DNA of 64,000 bases. It comes from Anaerolineae bacterium (GTDB lineage: Bacteria; Chloroflexota; Anaerolineae; Aggregatilineales; Phototrophicaceae). Location of the stretch: contig JAFLCG010000021.1 of NCBI GenBank assembly GCA_017303635.1, positions 1 through 64,000 on the forward strand, given 5' to 3'. A program made the position numbers and the translations under genes. Below the pieces are notes generated by a model. That model searched no databases and had not been told where the DNA came from. It was given only the letters and a program-made list of their open reading frames with translations. Positions 35,595 to 44,146 of this stretch are shown piece by piece; within the stretch, counting starts at the first letter, position 1; the number at the start of each line of letters is the position of its first letter.

Positions 35595-37148
35595 ATGATC
35601 GGACGCAAGCTGCTTAATCGGTACGAGATCAAGGAACATCTGGGTGACGGCTCGACCGCAACGGTCTATAAAGCCCTGGATACCCGGTTGGGGCGGCAGG
35701 TGGCCCTCAAGATACTGCTGCCACACGTCCGCGAATCGACCCGCAACCGCTTTTTTCAGGAAGCGCTGGCCGCTGCCCAACTGAACCACCCGAACATCAT
35801 GGCGATCTACGACATTGGGGATGACGCCGATTTTCACTTTCTGGTGGTTGAATTTGTCGATGGTATGTCGTTGGCAAATTACATCCCCTCGCCGGTCACA
35901 ACCGTCATCAACTTTGGTCGGCAGATCGCTAGCGCCCTGCAATACGCGCACGATCATCAGGTCATCCACCGGGACATCAAGCCGGCCAATATCAAAGTGA
36001 CCCCGAACGGCGTGGTCAAGATCATGGATCTGGGGTTGGCGCTGCCGCGTGATGCCCAGCGCGTGACGGCTGAAGGCATGGTGATTGGCACCCCGGCCTA
36101 TCTCTCGCCAGAACAGGCGCAGGGTTATACGCTCGACCACCGCACGGATATTTACTCGCTCGGCATCGTGCTCTATGAGATGGCGACCGGGCATCTACCC
36201 TTCGACTCTGATGAAATTCCGGCGCTGCTGCTGCAACAGGTCAAGCAACCCGCCCCACCGCTGCGTCTGATCGCGCCGGATGTGCCGGTGGATCTGGAAA
36301 AGGTCATTCTCAAAACGCTGGAGAAGAATCCTTCCCGGCGCTTCCAATCCTGCGAGGCGCTCGGCAATGCGCTGGAAGCCATCCTGAACGGATCACCGAC
36401 GATCACCTCGGAGTCCACCGCGGCGCGGCCCGGCACCGGCGAATTGCAAACGGATGCCCGCCGAGCGACGCAACCAACCGGCACGGTTCGCCGCGCCAAA
36501 CCCACCGTGCGCGTCATGCTAGCAGATGACCACACCATCCTGCGGCGTTCGCTAGCCAGCTTCCTCCAGCAGAACGATGAATTCCTGGTGGTGGCGGAAG
36601 CCTCCAATGGCGATGAAGCCCTCGAGCAGGTGAAAGCCACGCTGCCGGATGTGCTGCTGCTCGACCTGAACATGCCGGGGCGCGGCGGGCTGGATGTGCT
36701 GCCGTCGATCCGGGCGGAAGCCCCTAACGTTCGGGTGCTGATCCTGACCGGGCGCGAGGAAGACTGGTACATCATGCGGGCGCTGCGAACCGGGGCGCAC
36801 GGCTACCTGCTCAAGACCACCGATGAGAACGATCTGCTGGATGGCATCCGTAAGGTGCTGCAGGGGCAGACGGTGCTGGGCCAGGGCGTGGCCGAGCGTT
36901 TGGTTGCCAATATGGGCGGTGATGGAAGTGGCGGGGCGCTGACGGCAACGGAAAAGCAGGTGCTGTTGTATGTCGCCGCCGGACTGGAAAACCCGGACAT
37001 CGCCAAGCAGATGCAGATCACCCAGCATCTCATCATCGAAACGCTGGCGACAGCCATGGATAAACTCGGTGCGGGCGACCGTCACTCGGCGGCCCTGACC
37101 GCCCTGCGGTTGGGCCTGATCGAATTGAGCGCCGTGCAGGATTTGTAG
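35595..37148 (+). CDS. Ser/Thr kinase fused to a NarL-type response regulator
   Basis: 517 residues. A Hanks-type kinase (about 10-275) has the P-loop-like GDGSTATVY, Lys in VALKILL, HRDIKPANIKV, DLGLA in place of DFG, and GTPAYLSPEQ. A linker of about 40 residues leads to a receiver domain (about 305-420) with MLADDH, phospho-acceptor Asp in LLLDLNMPG and Lys in YLLKTTDE, then a LuxR/NarL helix-turn-helix (LTATEKQVLLYVAAGLENPD, ending KLGAGDRHSAALTAL). Kinase and transcription output in one chain are unusual. Divergent from the TIR-FGE gene, 149 bases away. Confidence 0.92.
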   Translation: MIGRKLLNRYEIKEHLGDGSTATVYKALDTRLGRQVALKILLPHVRESTRNRFFQEALAAAQLNHPNIMAIYDIGDDADFHFLVVEFVDGMSLANYIPSPVTTVINFGRQIASALQYAHDHQVIHRDIKPANIKVTPNGVVKIMDLGLALPRDAQRVTAEGMVIGTPAYLSPEQAQGYTLDHRTDIYSLGIVLYEMATGHLPFDSDEIPALLLQQVKQPAPPLRLIAPDVPVDLEKVILKTLEKNPSRRFQSCEALGNALEAILNGSPTITSESTAARPGTGELQTDARRATQPTGTVRRAKPTVRVMLADDHTILRRSLASFLQQNDEFLVVAEASNGDEALEQVKATLPDVLLLDLNMPGRGGLDVLPSIRAEAPNVRVLILTGREEDWYIMRALRTGAHGYLLKTTDENDLLDGIRKVLQGQTVLGQGVAERLVANMGGDGSGGALTATEKQVLLYVAAGLENPDIAKQMQITQHLIIETLATAMDKLGAGDRHSAALTALRLGLIELSAVQDL

Positions 37149-37211
37149 GTATACATTATTTGTATGTAGCAATACATGCAGATTAATTAGCAGTCTCATG
37201 GATACAAGTCA

Positions 37212-38744
37212 ATGAGAGCATTCAAGCTGCCAATCATATTCATCTGGGTCGTTGCGTTAACGTCACTTGCATTGTCTCAAGATGTCTCCGAACCTCGGTT
37301 GATTGTTTGTGGTGATACCTTTGAAGATGTATTGATTACAGAAAAAGATAAGCTCGAATATCAGATTATGCTTAGCCCTGGAGATGGTCTGTCAATAACT
37401 TCAAGTAGATTTGGACAGCATTTATTGCTAGCCACATATGTCTATGACCCATTGGGAAATCTTTTATTGAGCAGTACCCAAAATGGTCAACTGCAATCTG
37501 CGGTCCGGGTTCAATACATTGCTGCCGCGCATGGCACATTCAAGATTGTCGTCACTAATTATCTTCTGGAAGAGCCATCTGTAACTGGTGGTCTAGGCAT
37601 GTTCACGATGGCAGTTTCCTGTATATTGCGTGATGGCTCTTCCATCGTACCCGAGTCCGCGCACGATCCTACACCCTTACCCGATTCCGTGCACAATCCT
37701 ACACCTATCGCCGCGGACAATATTGCTCCGGATATAATTGTAATGGAAGATAGCATCCTTTTGCCCGTAGATGCGACTGCACAGGGAAGTGAGCCAATCG
37801 GTGAAGGCGAAGTGCGGTTGTTTTCCCCACTCAGGGTAAATGAAGATGACCTGGTCCTCGTACGGCTGGAATTGGAGGCACTCAATCCGGGCCCGGTTGC
37901 CACCGCCCCGCCCATCAGCTTGCCCACTCGGGTGCCAACGCCCTCGCTCCTCGACCAGCAGAACATCTCGCTCTACACAGTGATGGCTGCCGGGCTTGAG
38001 GGTCTGGATATTGATCAATTCCAGATAGAGCCTGAACCTAATATTCAAATGCTGCGCCTGAGTACCAAGGAAGTGAATTATTGGGAATGGCGGCTGCGGG
38101 CGCTGCCCGGCAGCGGCGGCGATTACCGATATCTAAATGTTTTCCTGTATGTTCCGTGGCTGCTCAATGACGGTACAGTCGGAAAGATTATCATCTACAA
38201 TGCCGACATCGAAATCTATGTACGTCAAGCTGAGACATCATCGGAGACGGCAGAGATGCAAGCGGATGATACTTCAGGAATAGCGGCGGAGGCTCAAGCA
38301 GCCAATGCAGCTGCGGTCGCCGTTAGCATTGCCGATGGGGATGCTGCGAACAACGCTGAGTCAAACCTGACCGATTTTTCGGTCATTTATTCAGACCCAG
38401 ATAGCCTGACATTAGTCTATTATACGAGCCTGAACATCGAAACTTTGAAACTACGATCTGTTATCAATGAAGGCTGGGCGACAGATTTCGCTGTCATGCA
38501 GTTACAGGAGAATTTAGCAGAGTCCGGGATGTGCCTGCGCTATGTGCGTTACCAATCATCGCCACCACTGCCAGCAGATTGTAAACCGCAGTCCACTTTT
38601 GAGCGCGAAGTCACCAATGCGGATGTATTTTGGTATGACTTCCGGGAAAACCGCTTGCTGGATACAGCCATTTACTTTCAGGAAAAGCTTCTGACAGTAT
38701 GCTCGTCTATTGCTGTCCGATGCGATCTGCGGATTGAAACCTGA
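37212..38744 (+). CDS. Secreted protein of unknown function
   Basis: 510 residues. A signal peptide (LPIIFIWVVALTSLALS) is followed by a beta-rich N-terminal domain resembling pre-peptidase C-terminal or adhesin sandwiches (residues about 25-140), a Pro-rich spacer and a middle domain (about 240-340, LYTVMAAGLEGLDIDQF). That middle domain resembles a segment found in Chloroflexota proteins attached to TIR or kinase domains; the similarity is from memory and weak. An Ala/Glu-rich linker and a C-terminal domain with five cysteines follow. The first half is AT-rich. It sits 63 bases after the kinase-receiver fusion and may share its transcript. Confidence 0.6.
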   Translation: MRAFKLPIIFIWVVALTSLALSQDVSEPRLIVCGDTFEDVLITEKDKLEYQIMLSPGDGLSITSSRFGQHLLLATYVYDPLGNLLLSSTQNGQLQSAVRVQYIAAAHGTFKIVVTNYLLEEPSVTGGLGMFTMAVSCILRDGSSIVPESAHDPTPLPDSVHNPTPIAADNIAPDIIVMEDSILLPVDATAQGSEPIGEGEVRLFSPLRVNEDDLVLVRLELEALNPGPVATAPPISLPTRVPTPSLLDQQNISLYTVMAAGLEGLDIDQFQIEPEPNIQMLRLSTKEVNYWEWRLRALPGSGGDYRYLNVFLYVPWLLNDGTVGKIIIYNADIEIYVRQAETSSETAEMQADDTSGIAAEAQAANAAAVAVSIADGDAANNAESNLTDFSVIYSDPDSLTLVYYTSLNIETLKLRSVINEGWATDFAVMQLQENLAESGMCLRYVRYQSSPPLPADCKPQSTFEREVTNADVFWYDFRENRLLDTAIYFQEKLLTVCSSIAVRCDLRIET

Positions 38745-38775
38745 AGCACTGTTGATTGGCGAACCGTTGTCATAG

Positions 38776-38803
38776 GCCGCACCAAACGATGGTGCGGCTT
38801 TTT
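38776..38803 (+). terminator. Rho-independent terminator
   Basis: A perfect 9-bp stem GCCGCACCA/TGGTGCGGC, loop AACGA, then TTTTT; 32 bases past the stop at 38744. Confidence 0.92.
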
Positions 38804-38892
38804 GATGTCAAGCAGATGCCCGATAGGCGCTGGTAAGCTAGAATAGGTTGTAATTTGGTTCTTTAGACTTGTTTGAATTAGGAGTTTTGATA

Positions 38893-39258
38893 ATGGCGAA
38901 AGCCAGGATCTTGCTGGTCGATGACGACCCATTCATTGTCGAAGCCCTGGCCGATTTATTGCAGTTTAATGACTATGAAACCCTCACCGCCCACAACGGG
39001 GTCGAGGCCCTTCACATCCTGACTACCCACCAGCCCAACCTGATTGTCTCGGATACACGGATGCCCCAGATGGATGGGGTCGAGTTGTTGAAGGCCGTCA
39101 AAGCAGATTCGCGACTGGCCGCAATTCCCTTTATTTTTCTATCGGCATTGAGCGAAAAACTGGAAATTGCCGAGATGCTCCGCCTGGGCGCTGTGAACTG
39201 CATCTCCAAACCCTACGACCCCGGTTATCTCTTGCGGGAGATCGCAAAGCACCTGTAA
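38893..39258 (+). CDS. Single-domain response regulator
   Basis: 121 residues, only a receiver. Acidic triplet DDD in ILLVDDDPFIVEAL, phospho-acceptor Asp in LIVSDTRMPQMDG, switch Thr/Ser in FIFLSAL and Lys in ISKPYDPG. No output domain; its cognate kinase is not adjacent. AGGAG precedes the ATG at 38893. It lies between a terminator upstream and a separate hydrolase gene. Confidence 0.92.
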   Translation: MAKARILLVDDDPFIVEALADLLQFNDYETLTAHNGVEALHILTTHQPNLIVSDTRMPQMDGVELLKAVKADSRLAAIPFIFLSALSEKLEIAEMLRLGAVNCISKPYDPGYLLREIAKHL

Positions 39259-39391
39259 ACCCATTCTAGTTCTGGTAAGCTATCGCGCTCGGCGGATTAG
39301 CCAGCGCTGGATGCATACCTGTTTTCAAGAAGCGCTATACCAATCGCTGCCGCCTTCAGGATATTCAGTCCAACCAACGAGGGGCCATTCC

Positions 39392-40540
39392 ATGCAGCGA
39401 GTCGGACGTTTACCTGCCCGTATCAATCTATTGATTGTGGCGCTCTTGATCGGCGGCGGGTTGCTGCTGCTAGGGCCGCGCCTGCCCTATATCTTCAGAG
39501 TGATCTGGTATCAGTTTGCCGGGATTGAGGATTATCAGATTTTCCCCGCGCGCACGGTGGCCGCCGGTGAAGGGCAACCCTGGGCGTTGGCAGCAGATTA
39601 TAACCAGGCCACCCTGGATGGGGACCTGATCCAGACGATTGAGAGCTATGGCCCGGTTGCCTTCCTGGTACTGCAGAACAATGAACTGGTTTATGAACGC
39701 TACTGGGAAAATCACAATCAGGCGGCTTACAGTGCGTCGTTCTCCATGGCGAAAGGCATTGTGAGCCTGCTGGTGGGCATCGCCCTTGAAGAAGGCAAAT
39801 TACAGAGTCTGGATCAGCCCGTTGCAGATTTCATTCCCGAGTTCCGCACAAGCGACAAAGCCAACATCACGATCCGGCACCTGCTGACCATGACCTCAGG
39901 CCTGGATTGGGATGAGGCATATACTTCCCCGTTCTCACCCACCACCGAACTGTATTATGGGGAGGATCTCTACCGGTTGGTCGTGAACCTCCCAGTCAAG
40001 CATGAACCGGGAACGGTCTGGTATTACTCCAGTGCGGATACCCAGCTTCTGGGGATTGCGCTGGAAGCGGCCATTGGGCAGCCCCTCAGCGACTATGCCA
40101 GCGAGCGCTTATGGAAACGGATTGGCGCGGAACAGGATGCCAGTTGGAGCCTGGATCGCGACCAAGGGGTCATCAAGTCCAACTGCTGCTTTAACAGCAC
40201 GCCTAGAGATTTTGCCCGCCTGGGCCAATTGGTCCTGCAGGGCGGAACCTGGAATAACGAGCAGATTGTCCCCGCAGCATATCTTGCAGAGGCGATTCAA
40301 CCCGCACCCGGTTTACAGGATGAACAGGGTAATCCGGTGAACTATTACGGCTATCAGTTCTGGATTGCACAGCTCGTGGAGCCACCCGTGCCACACTTCG
40401 CGGGAATCCTGGGTCAGTACATCTTTGTCCTGCCCCATCTGAACGCCGTGGTCGTGCGACTTGGTCATCGGGAGGATCCCAATTTTAACGATGGCATCGC
40501 TTATCTACAGGCGGCGCAGATGATCCTCGAGGCCCGCTGA
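39392..40540 (+). CDS. Class C beta-lactamase-like serine hydrolase, membrane anchored
   Basis: 382 residues. An N-terminal hydrophobic helix (INLLIVALLIGGGLLLLG) anchors or exports the protein. The hydrolase domain has the SxxK motif in SASFSMAKGIVSLL, HLLTMTSGLDW, YYSSADTQLLG in the position of the YxN motif, and a C-terminal LGHRED. Family members include D-Ala-D-Ala peptidases and esterases; true beta-lactamase activity is not implied. The start at 39392 is chosen from GAGGGG upstream. Confidence 0.88.
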   Translation: MQRVGRLPARINLLIVALLIGGGLLLLGPRLPYIFRVIWYQFAGIEDYQIFPARTVAAGEGQPWALAADYNQATLDGDLIQTIESYGPVAFLVLQNNELVYERYWENHNQAAYSASFSMAKGIVSLLVGIALEEGKLQSLDQPVADFIPEFRTSDKANITIRHLLTMTSGLDWDEAYTSPFSPTTELYYGEDLYRLVVNLPVKHEPGTVWYYSSADTQLLGIALEAAIGQPLSDYASERLWKRIGAEQDASWSLDRDQGVIKSNCCFNSTPRDFARLGQLVLQGGTWNNEQIVPAAYLAEAIQPAPGLQDEQGNPVNYYGYQFWIAQLVEPPVPHFAGILGQYIFVLPHLNAVVVRLGHREDPNFNDGIAYLQAAQMILEAR

Positions 40541-40545
40541 AGCAG

Positions 40546-41517
40546 CTAGGCGCTGACTCCGTTGACGGTCACCGTGTAGATGACGAAGCCGAGATAGCCG
40601 ATCAGAAAGATGGCGGCTTCCCAGCGGAAGAGAATCTTCTGATGGATGGCAAAGGGCAGCAGCAGCGCAGCAAAGACGATCATGATCGGTAGTTCAACCG
40701 CGATCACACCCGGCGGCACCGGGACGGGTTGGACAATCGCGGTGATCGCCAAAATCGCCAGCAGATTAAAGATGTTCGAACCGATGACGTTGCCGAACAG
40801 AATATCGCGCTCTTTATTGAGGGCGGCAACGATGGACGTGACCAGTTCCGGCAGCGAGGTGCCCACCGCCACCAGCGTCAAGCCGATGACCACCTCCGGA
40901 ACGCCCAGCGTGCGGGCGATATTGACCGCGCCATCGACCAACAGGTTGGCACCGACCAGCAGGACAACCAATCCGACCAGTACGCGCCCGATTTCTACCG
41001 GACGGCGAATCTCCCCGGTGATACCTTCGACCACTTCTAGTTCGGCCTCATCACGGGCGGTGACTCGTTCGCGCAGGGCAGCGCGAATGACCACCACCAG
41101 AAATACGATCAGGCCGCCGAACAGCAGCGCGCCTTCCAGTTGATTGATGCTGCCATCCAGCGCCATCACGAATACGACTACGCTGGCGGCGATGGTGATG
41201 GGAATCTCCCGGCGCAGCAGCGAGATCTGAATCGGCAAGGCGGCGATCACCCCGGCCAGACCGAGGATTAAACCGATGTTGGCGATGTTGGAACCTACGA
41301 CGTTGCCGATGGCGATCTCCGGCACGCCTTTGCGGGCGGCATCGAGCGAGACCAGCAGTTCCGGCGTGGAGGTGCCGAACGCCACCACCGTCAGGCCGAT
41401 GACCAGCGCCGGGATGCCCAGCGAAGCCGCCAACCGGGAGGCTCCCTGCACCAGCCAGTTGCCCCCGAAGAACAGCCCGACCAAACCGATGACGACGTAG
41501 ACGATGTTGAGTTCCAT
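40546..41517 (-). CDS. Calcium/sodium antiporter, YrbG family
   Basis: 323 residues with about ten membrane helices in two inverted halves. The two alpha-repeat ion-binding motifs are clear: VVAFGTSTPELLVS near 45 and LVAVGTSLPELVTS near 215. Such proteins exchange calcium or other cations for sodium. No ribosome binding site precedes the ATG; the candidate operator at 41531-41545 lies just upstream. Convergent with the hydrolase, five bases apart. Confidence 0.93.
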   Translation of the reverse strand: MELNIVYVVIGLVGLFFGGNWLVQGASRLAASLGIPALVIGLTVVAFGTSTPELLVSLDAARKGVPEIAIGNVVGSNIANIGLILGLAGVIAALPIQISLLRREIPITIAASVVVFVMALDGSINQLEGALLFGGLIVFLVVVIRAALRERVTARDEAELEVVEGITGEIRRPVEIGRVLVGLVVLLVGANLLVDGAVNIARTLGVPEVVIGLTLVAVGTSLPELVTSIVAALNKERDILFGNVIGSNIFNLLAILAITAIVQPVPVPPGVIAVELPIMIVFAALLLPFAIHQKILFRWEAAIFLIGYLGFVIYTVTVNGVSA

Positions 41518-41530
41518 GTTGAGTGTTTAA

Positions 41531-41545
41531 CCTGTAGGTTACAGG
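41531..41545. promoter_or_regulatory. Inverted repeat CCTGTA-GGT-TACAGG
   Basis: A perfect 6-3-6 palindrome 14 bases upstream of the antiporter start, a possible repressor site. Confidence 0.35.
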
Positions 41546-41696
41546 ATTCCAGTTGGGTTGGTTTTCCGGCTACGAACGACCGCTGCGCCCGTCTCTGAAC
41601 CCGATCGGTCAGTTGGTCATCTGCTCATCGGCTTGAGCAGGGTTTCATGGTAATAAGGTTAGATACAGAGTATGTTTGGGTTGAAAAATCACGAAA

Positions 41697-41963
41697 TCAC
41701 GATGATCGAGCGAATTCAGCTTCAAGGATTTCCCGACTGCGTGTGGAAAGATCAGGGGCGACTGCTGTCCATTCGATCTGATCAGCCTCAAGTTCAGCCA
41801 TTAAGGCCATCTGAAGCGGCCACGTGGAATAATTTTCCGTCATATCCAGTGGTTGATACTGGCGCAGCATATCGTCCAGCACGTCCGCAACCGGGCGGTT
41901 CTCAGCGCGGGCAATACTCTTGAGACGGTCAATCAACCGATCAGGAAAATCCATAACGGTCAT
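41697..41963 (-). CDS. Ribbon-helix-helix-type protein, orphan antitoxin-like
   Basis: 88 residues. The N-terminus (TVMDFPDRLIDRLKSIARAE, then NRPVADVLDDML) fits a CopG/ribbon-helix-helix DNA-binding domain as in many antitoxins; the C-terminal half is acidic. GGAG precedes the ATG at 41963. No toxin-like gene lies on either side, so it is either an orphan antitoxin or a stand-alone regulator. Confidence 0.6.
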   Translation of the reverse strand: MTVMDFPDRLIDRLKSIARAENRPVADVLDDMLRQYQPLDMTENYSTWPLQMALMAELEADQIEWTAVAPDLSTRSREILEAEFARSS

Positions 41964-42015
41964 ACGAATGACTCCACTACCATGATATATGTGATTATAG
42001 CACGCCTAAACAGCG

Positions 42016-43137
42016 TTACGGAATCACCCGTCCGTTGAGCATCTCGGTGACAGACTTGACCAGGCGGCGCAGTTCCGCTTCCAGATCCTCCGTGATGCCG
42101 TCCTGGATGGCGGCCTCGCGGAACAGATCGCGGGCTTCGCGGAGTTCAGCTTGCCCTTTGCGAAGGCGGCTCAAACCGGCGCGGAGTTGGGCGCGGGCAT
42201 CCCGGCTGGCCGGGCTGGTGTACTGGTCGGGAAAATCCCATCCATGCAGCGACCCGACCTGATGCAGTCCGGCGCTGAATTGCTCGGCAGTCTCCAACCG
42301 CATCGAGGCTCCATCCTGGAGCAAGGCCTGCAGGGCAAGGCTCAGGCTGGGTTCCACGCCAAAATCCAGTTCGAGGATGTCCTGGTAACGGCCCTCGGCT
42401 TCGTGAATCGGCCCCGGTTGTGGACGCAGCGCCGCCTTCTGTGGTGACAGTCCGGTGAAGAGCGGGTACAGGATACCCACGCACAAGTTGTGAATATCCA
42501 TCCGGTAATACTGCTCGTCGCCGGTCGCCCCTTCCAACTGGCGCGAGCTGTTCAGGTCGATGATTCGCAGCGTGGTGCCGTCCCAGTAGACGTGCTCCAG
42601 CTTATGATCCATATAGACGATGCCCTTGCTGTGCGCCGTCTTGAGCAGTTCACCGAACTGCAAGGCCAGCGCCAGGCCTTCCTCACTGGGCAGCCGCCAA
42701 CGCACGCCCGGCTGATTGGGCTTCATCAGATAGAGCAGATTGAGGATGCGGGGAAGGTTCTGCTCCGCCAGGTAGGGACGCCAACCGCGTTCGGCATACT
42801 CCGGCAGGGCGCGGATAAACCCCATGATGTCCTGCTGAAAAGACACGATCTCGCCGCCGGAGGGGGCTTCGCCCCGCGCTTCGATGTAGCCGCAGTCCAT
42901 CAGCTTGACGACATGCGGGCTGCCTGACAGCTTGCTCAGCAGATCGGCCTCGTTGGCGAAGGCGCGATATTCCCAGCGGATGTCCCCCAGCGGATCGAGG
43001 TGTTCCGGGCGCAGCACCTTGAATGCCACCGCCAGCCCGGTGCGCCGGTCGAGCGCATCCAGCACGCGGGCATAGTGCCCTAGTGCAAAGGTGTCATTAA
43101 ACTGATCGATACGGTACAGGTCATCAAGGTTCGGCAT
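42016..43137 (-). CDS. Divergent protein-kinase-like protein
   Basis: 373 residues. The N-lobe Lys is kept (GLAVAFKVLRPEH) and a Glu-rich helix follows, but the catalytic loop reads YMDHKLEHVYWD where HRDxKxxN is expected, and DLN replaces DFG: the catalytic Asp and Lys remain, while the metal-binding Asn and the glycine are changed. A C-terminal helical region of about 80 residues is charged. Activity is uncertain. The start at 43137 is preferred because the sequence just upstream is a CCCAAATTT-type palindrome, better read as control DNA than as codons. Confidence 0.7.
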   Translation of the reverse strand: MPNLDDLYRIDQFNDTFALGHYARVLDALDRRTGLAVAFKVLRPEHLDPLGDIRWEYRAFANEADLLSKLSGSPHVVKLMDCGYIEARGEAPSGGEIVSFQQDIMGFIRALPEYAERGWRPYLAEQNLPRILNLLYLMKPNQPGVRWRLPSEEGLALALQFGELLKTAHSKGIVYMDHKLEHVYWDGTTLRIIDLNSSRQLEGATGDEQYYRMDIHNLCVGILYPLFTGLSPQKAALRPQPGPIHEAEGRYQDILELDFGVEPSLSLALQALLQDGASMRLETAEQFSAGLHQVGSLHGWDFPDQYTSPASRDARAQLRAGLSRLRKGQAELREARDLFREAAIQDGITEDLEAELRRLVKSVTEMLNGRVIP

Positions 43138-43170
43138 GGCGTTTGGGAATCTGTTGGATAAAGACAAAAT

Positions 43171-43197
43171 ATCCCAAATTTGGGTAAAATTTGGGAT
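43171..43197. promoter_or_regulatory. CCCAAATTT inverted-repeat operator
   Basis: ATCCCAAATTT (43171-43181) and AAATTTGGGAT (43187-43197) form an inverted repeat, and a perfect CCCAAATTTGGG palindrome (43173-43184) overlaps it. It lies 34-60 bases before the preferred start of the kinase-like gene. Confidence 0.55.
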
Positions 43198-43206
43198 AAC
43201 CATACT

Positions 43207-43337
43207 CTACCACCATCCCGCCCCCACGAACAGGGTAATCCGTCCGGGTTCGATCTGATAGCTAGCACCCGCCGCCGTGAAATAGCTGATCGCCTGGATG
43301 ACCTCATCGCCGTGCAGACCGAGCGCCACCGCGTACA
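43207..43337 (-). pseudogene. Fragment of a disulfide oxidoreductase gene
   Basis: The minus strand encodes about 43 codons, AVALGLHGDEVIQAISYF, then TAAGASYQIEPG and a stop. The first part nearly repeats the C-terminal region of the flavoprotein at 44147-45541 (LGLHGDEVIQAISYFMATGA) and then diverges. It is a partial duplicate or the leftover of a deleted paralogue, with no start region. Confidence 0.75.
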
Positions 43338-43390
43338 CGAATGATTGGCGAAATGGACAAGTCACGAAAACCTGAGGTATATCCTAAGGT

Positions 43391-44059
43391 CTAGCGGTTG
43401 TTGATTCCCCGGTAAGGTGCCGTAGACCTGACTTCATCGTCGAATTCGATAGTCTCGACAAGTTCCTTCAGATAGCGGCGTGTGCGTGTAAGCGGATGAG
43501 TCGGAACCAGTGAGTCATACTGTTCATCATCCGAAGGCAATCGACGTACTGGCGCATTGCGGATTTTGTCGAAGAAGCCCTCCATCGAACTTACTTGGAC
43601 AGGTGGGGGTGGCGCTTCAGGTGGTTGCGGATTTAGCCGGGATTCAACCATGTAGGACAATGCTTCTCTTGTGCCGGTTGTCCCATATTCGTCACACTGA
43701 AAGGTGAACCCGCAGAAACAATTCATGAATGGAAACATAACCGAACCAAGATACCGCATTCCCAGACTGTTTTCAGGCATGTGAAATTTGAAGATTGTCT
43801 GAAAGGCTTCTATCCCTTTGACTTTCAGGAAATCCACACTGATAACTGCACCTTGTGACTGGTTCATCATGCGTTCAAACATGGCACGATGAGATTCGAT
43901 ATTTGGGTAATCAGGGGGTAAGTCAGTGGGCGGAAACCGCCCGTAACGTTGTATACGTACATCTGGTACGCCCTCATTAACCCATACAATCTGCCCATCT
44001 ACTGGCTCAATCAGCTTCCAACCAACCATAGAAACATGGAACGATTCGGCTGTCGGCAT
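43391..44059 (-). CDS. Unrecognised protein
   Basis: 222 residues, soluble. The N-terminal 130 residues look like a compact alpha/beta domain (SFHVSMVGWKLIEPVDGQIV; FPFMNCFCGFTFQCDEYGTT with three cysteines); a proline-rich stretch (PQPPEAPPPPVQV) and an acidic-basic C-terminus follow. No family recognised. GGAGGTGG precedes the ATG at 44059. Base composition is lower in GC than its neighbours and it lies between two parts of duplicated oxidoreductase sequence, suggesting insertion. Confidence 0.65.
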   Translation of the reverse strand: MPTAESFHVSMVGWKLIEPVDGQIVWVNEGVPDVRIQRYGRFPPTDLPPDYPNIESHRAMFERMMNQSQGAVISVDFLKVKGIEAFQTIFKFHMPENSLGMRYLGSVMFPFMNCFCGFTFQCDEYGTTGTREALSYMVESRLNPQPPEAPPPPVQVSSMEGFFDKIRNAPVRRLPSDDEQYDSLVPTHPLTRTRRYLKELVETIEFDDEVRSTAPYRGINNR

Positions 44060-44146
44060 CAAGAGCCACCTCCTCATTGAATGGGCAGACTGTATAGCTA
44101 ATGCGATGCACAATGTCGCACAGACATTATTCTACTCGACAACTAC

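Noticed and set aside
41697..41963. Toxin-antitoxin pair
   Set aside because: Only the antitoxin-like gene is present; neither flank encodes a small toxin.
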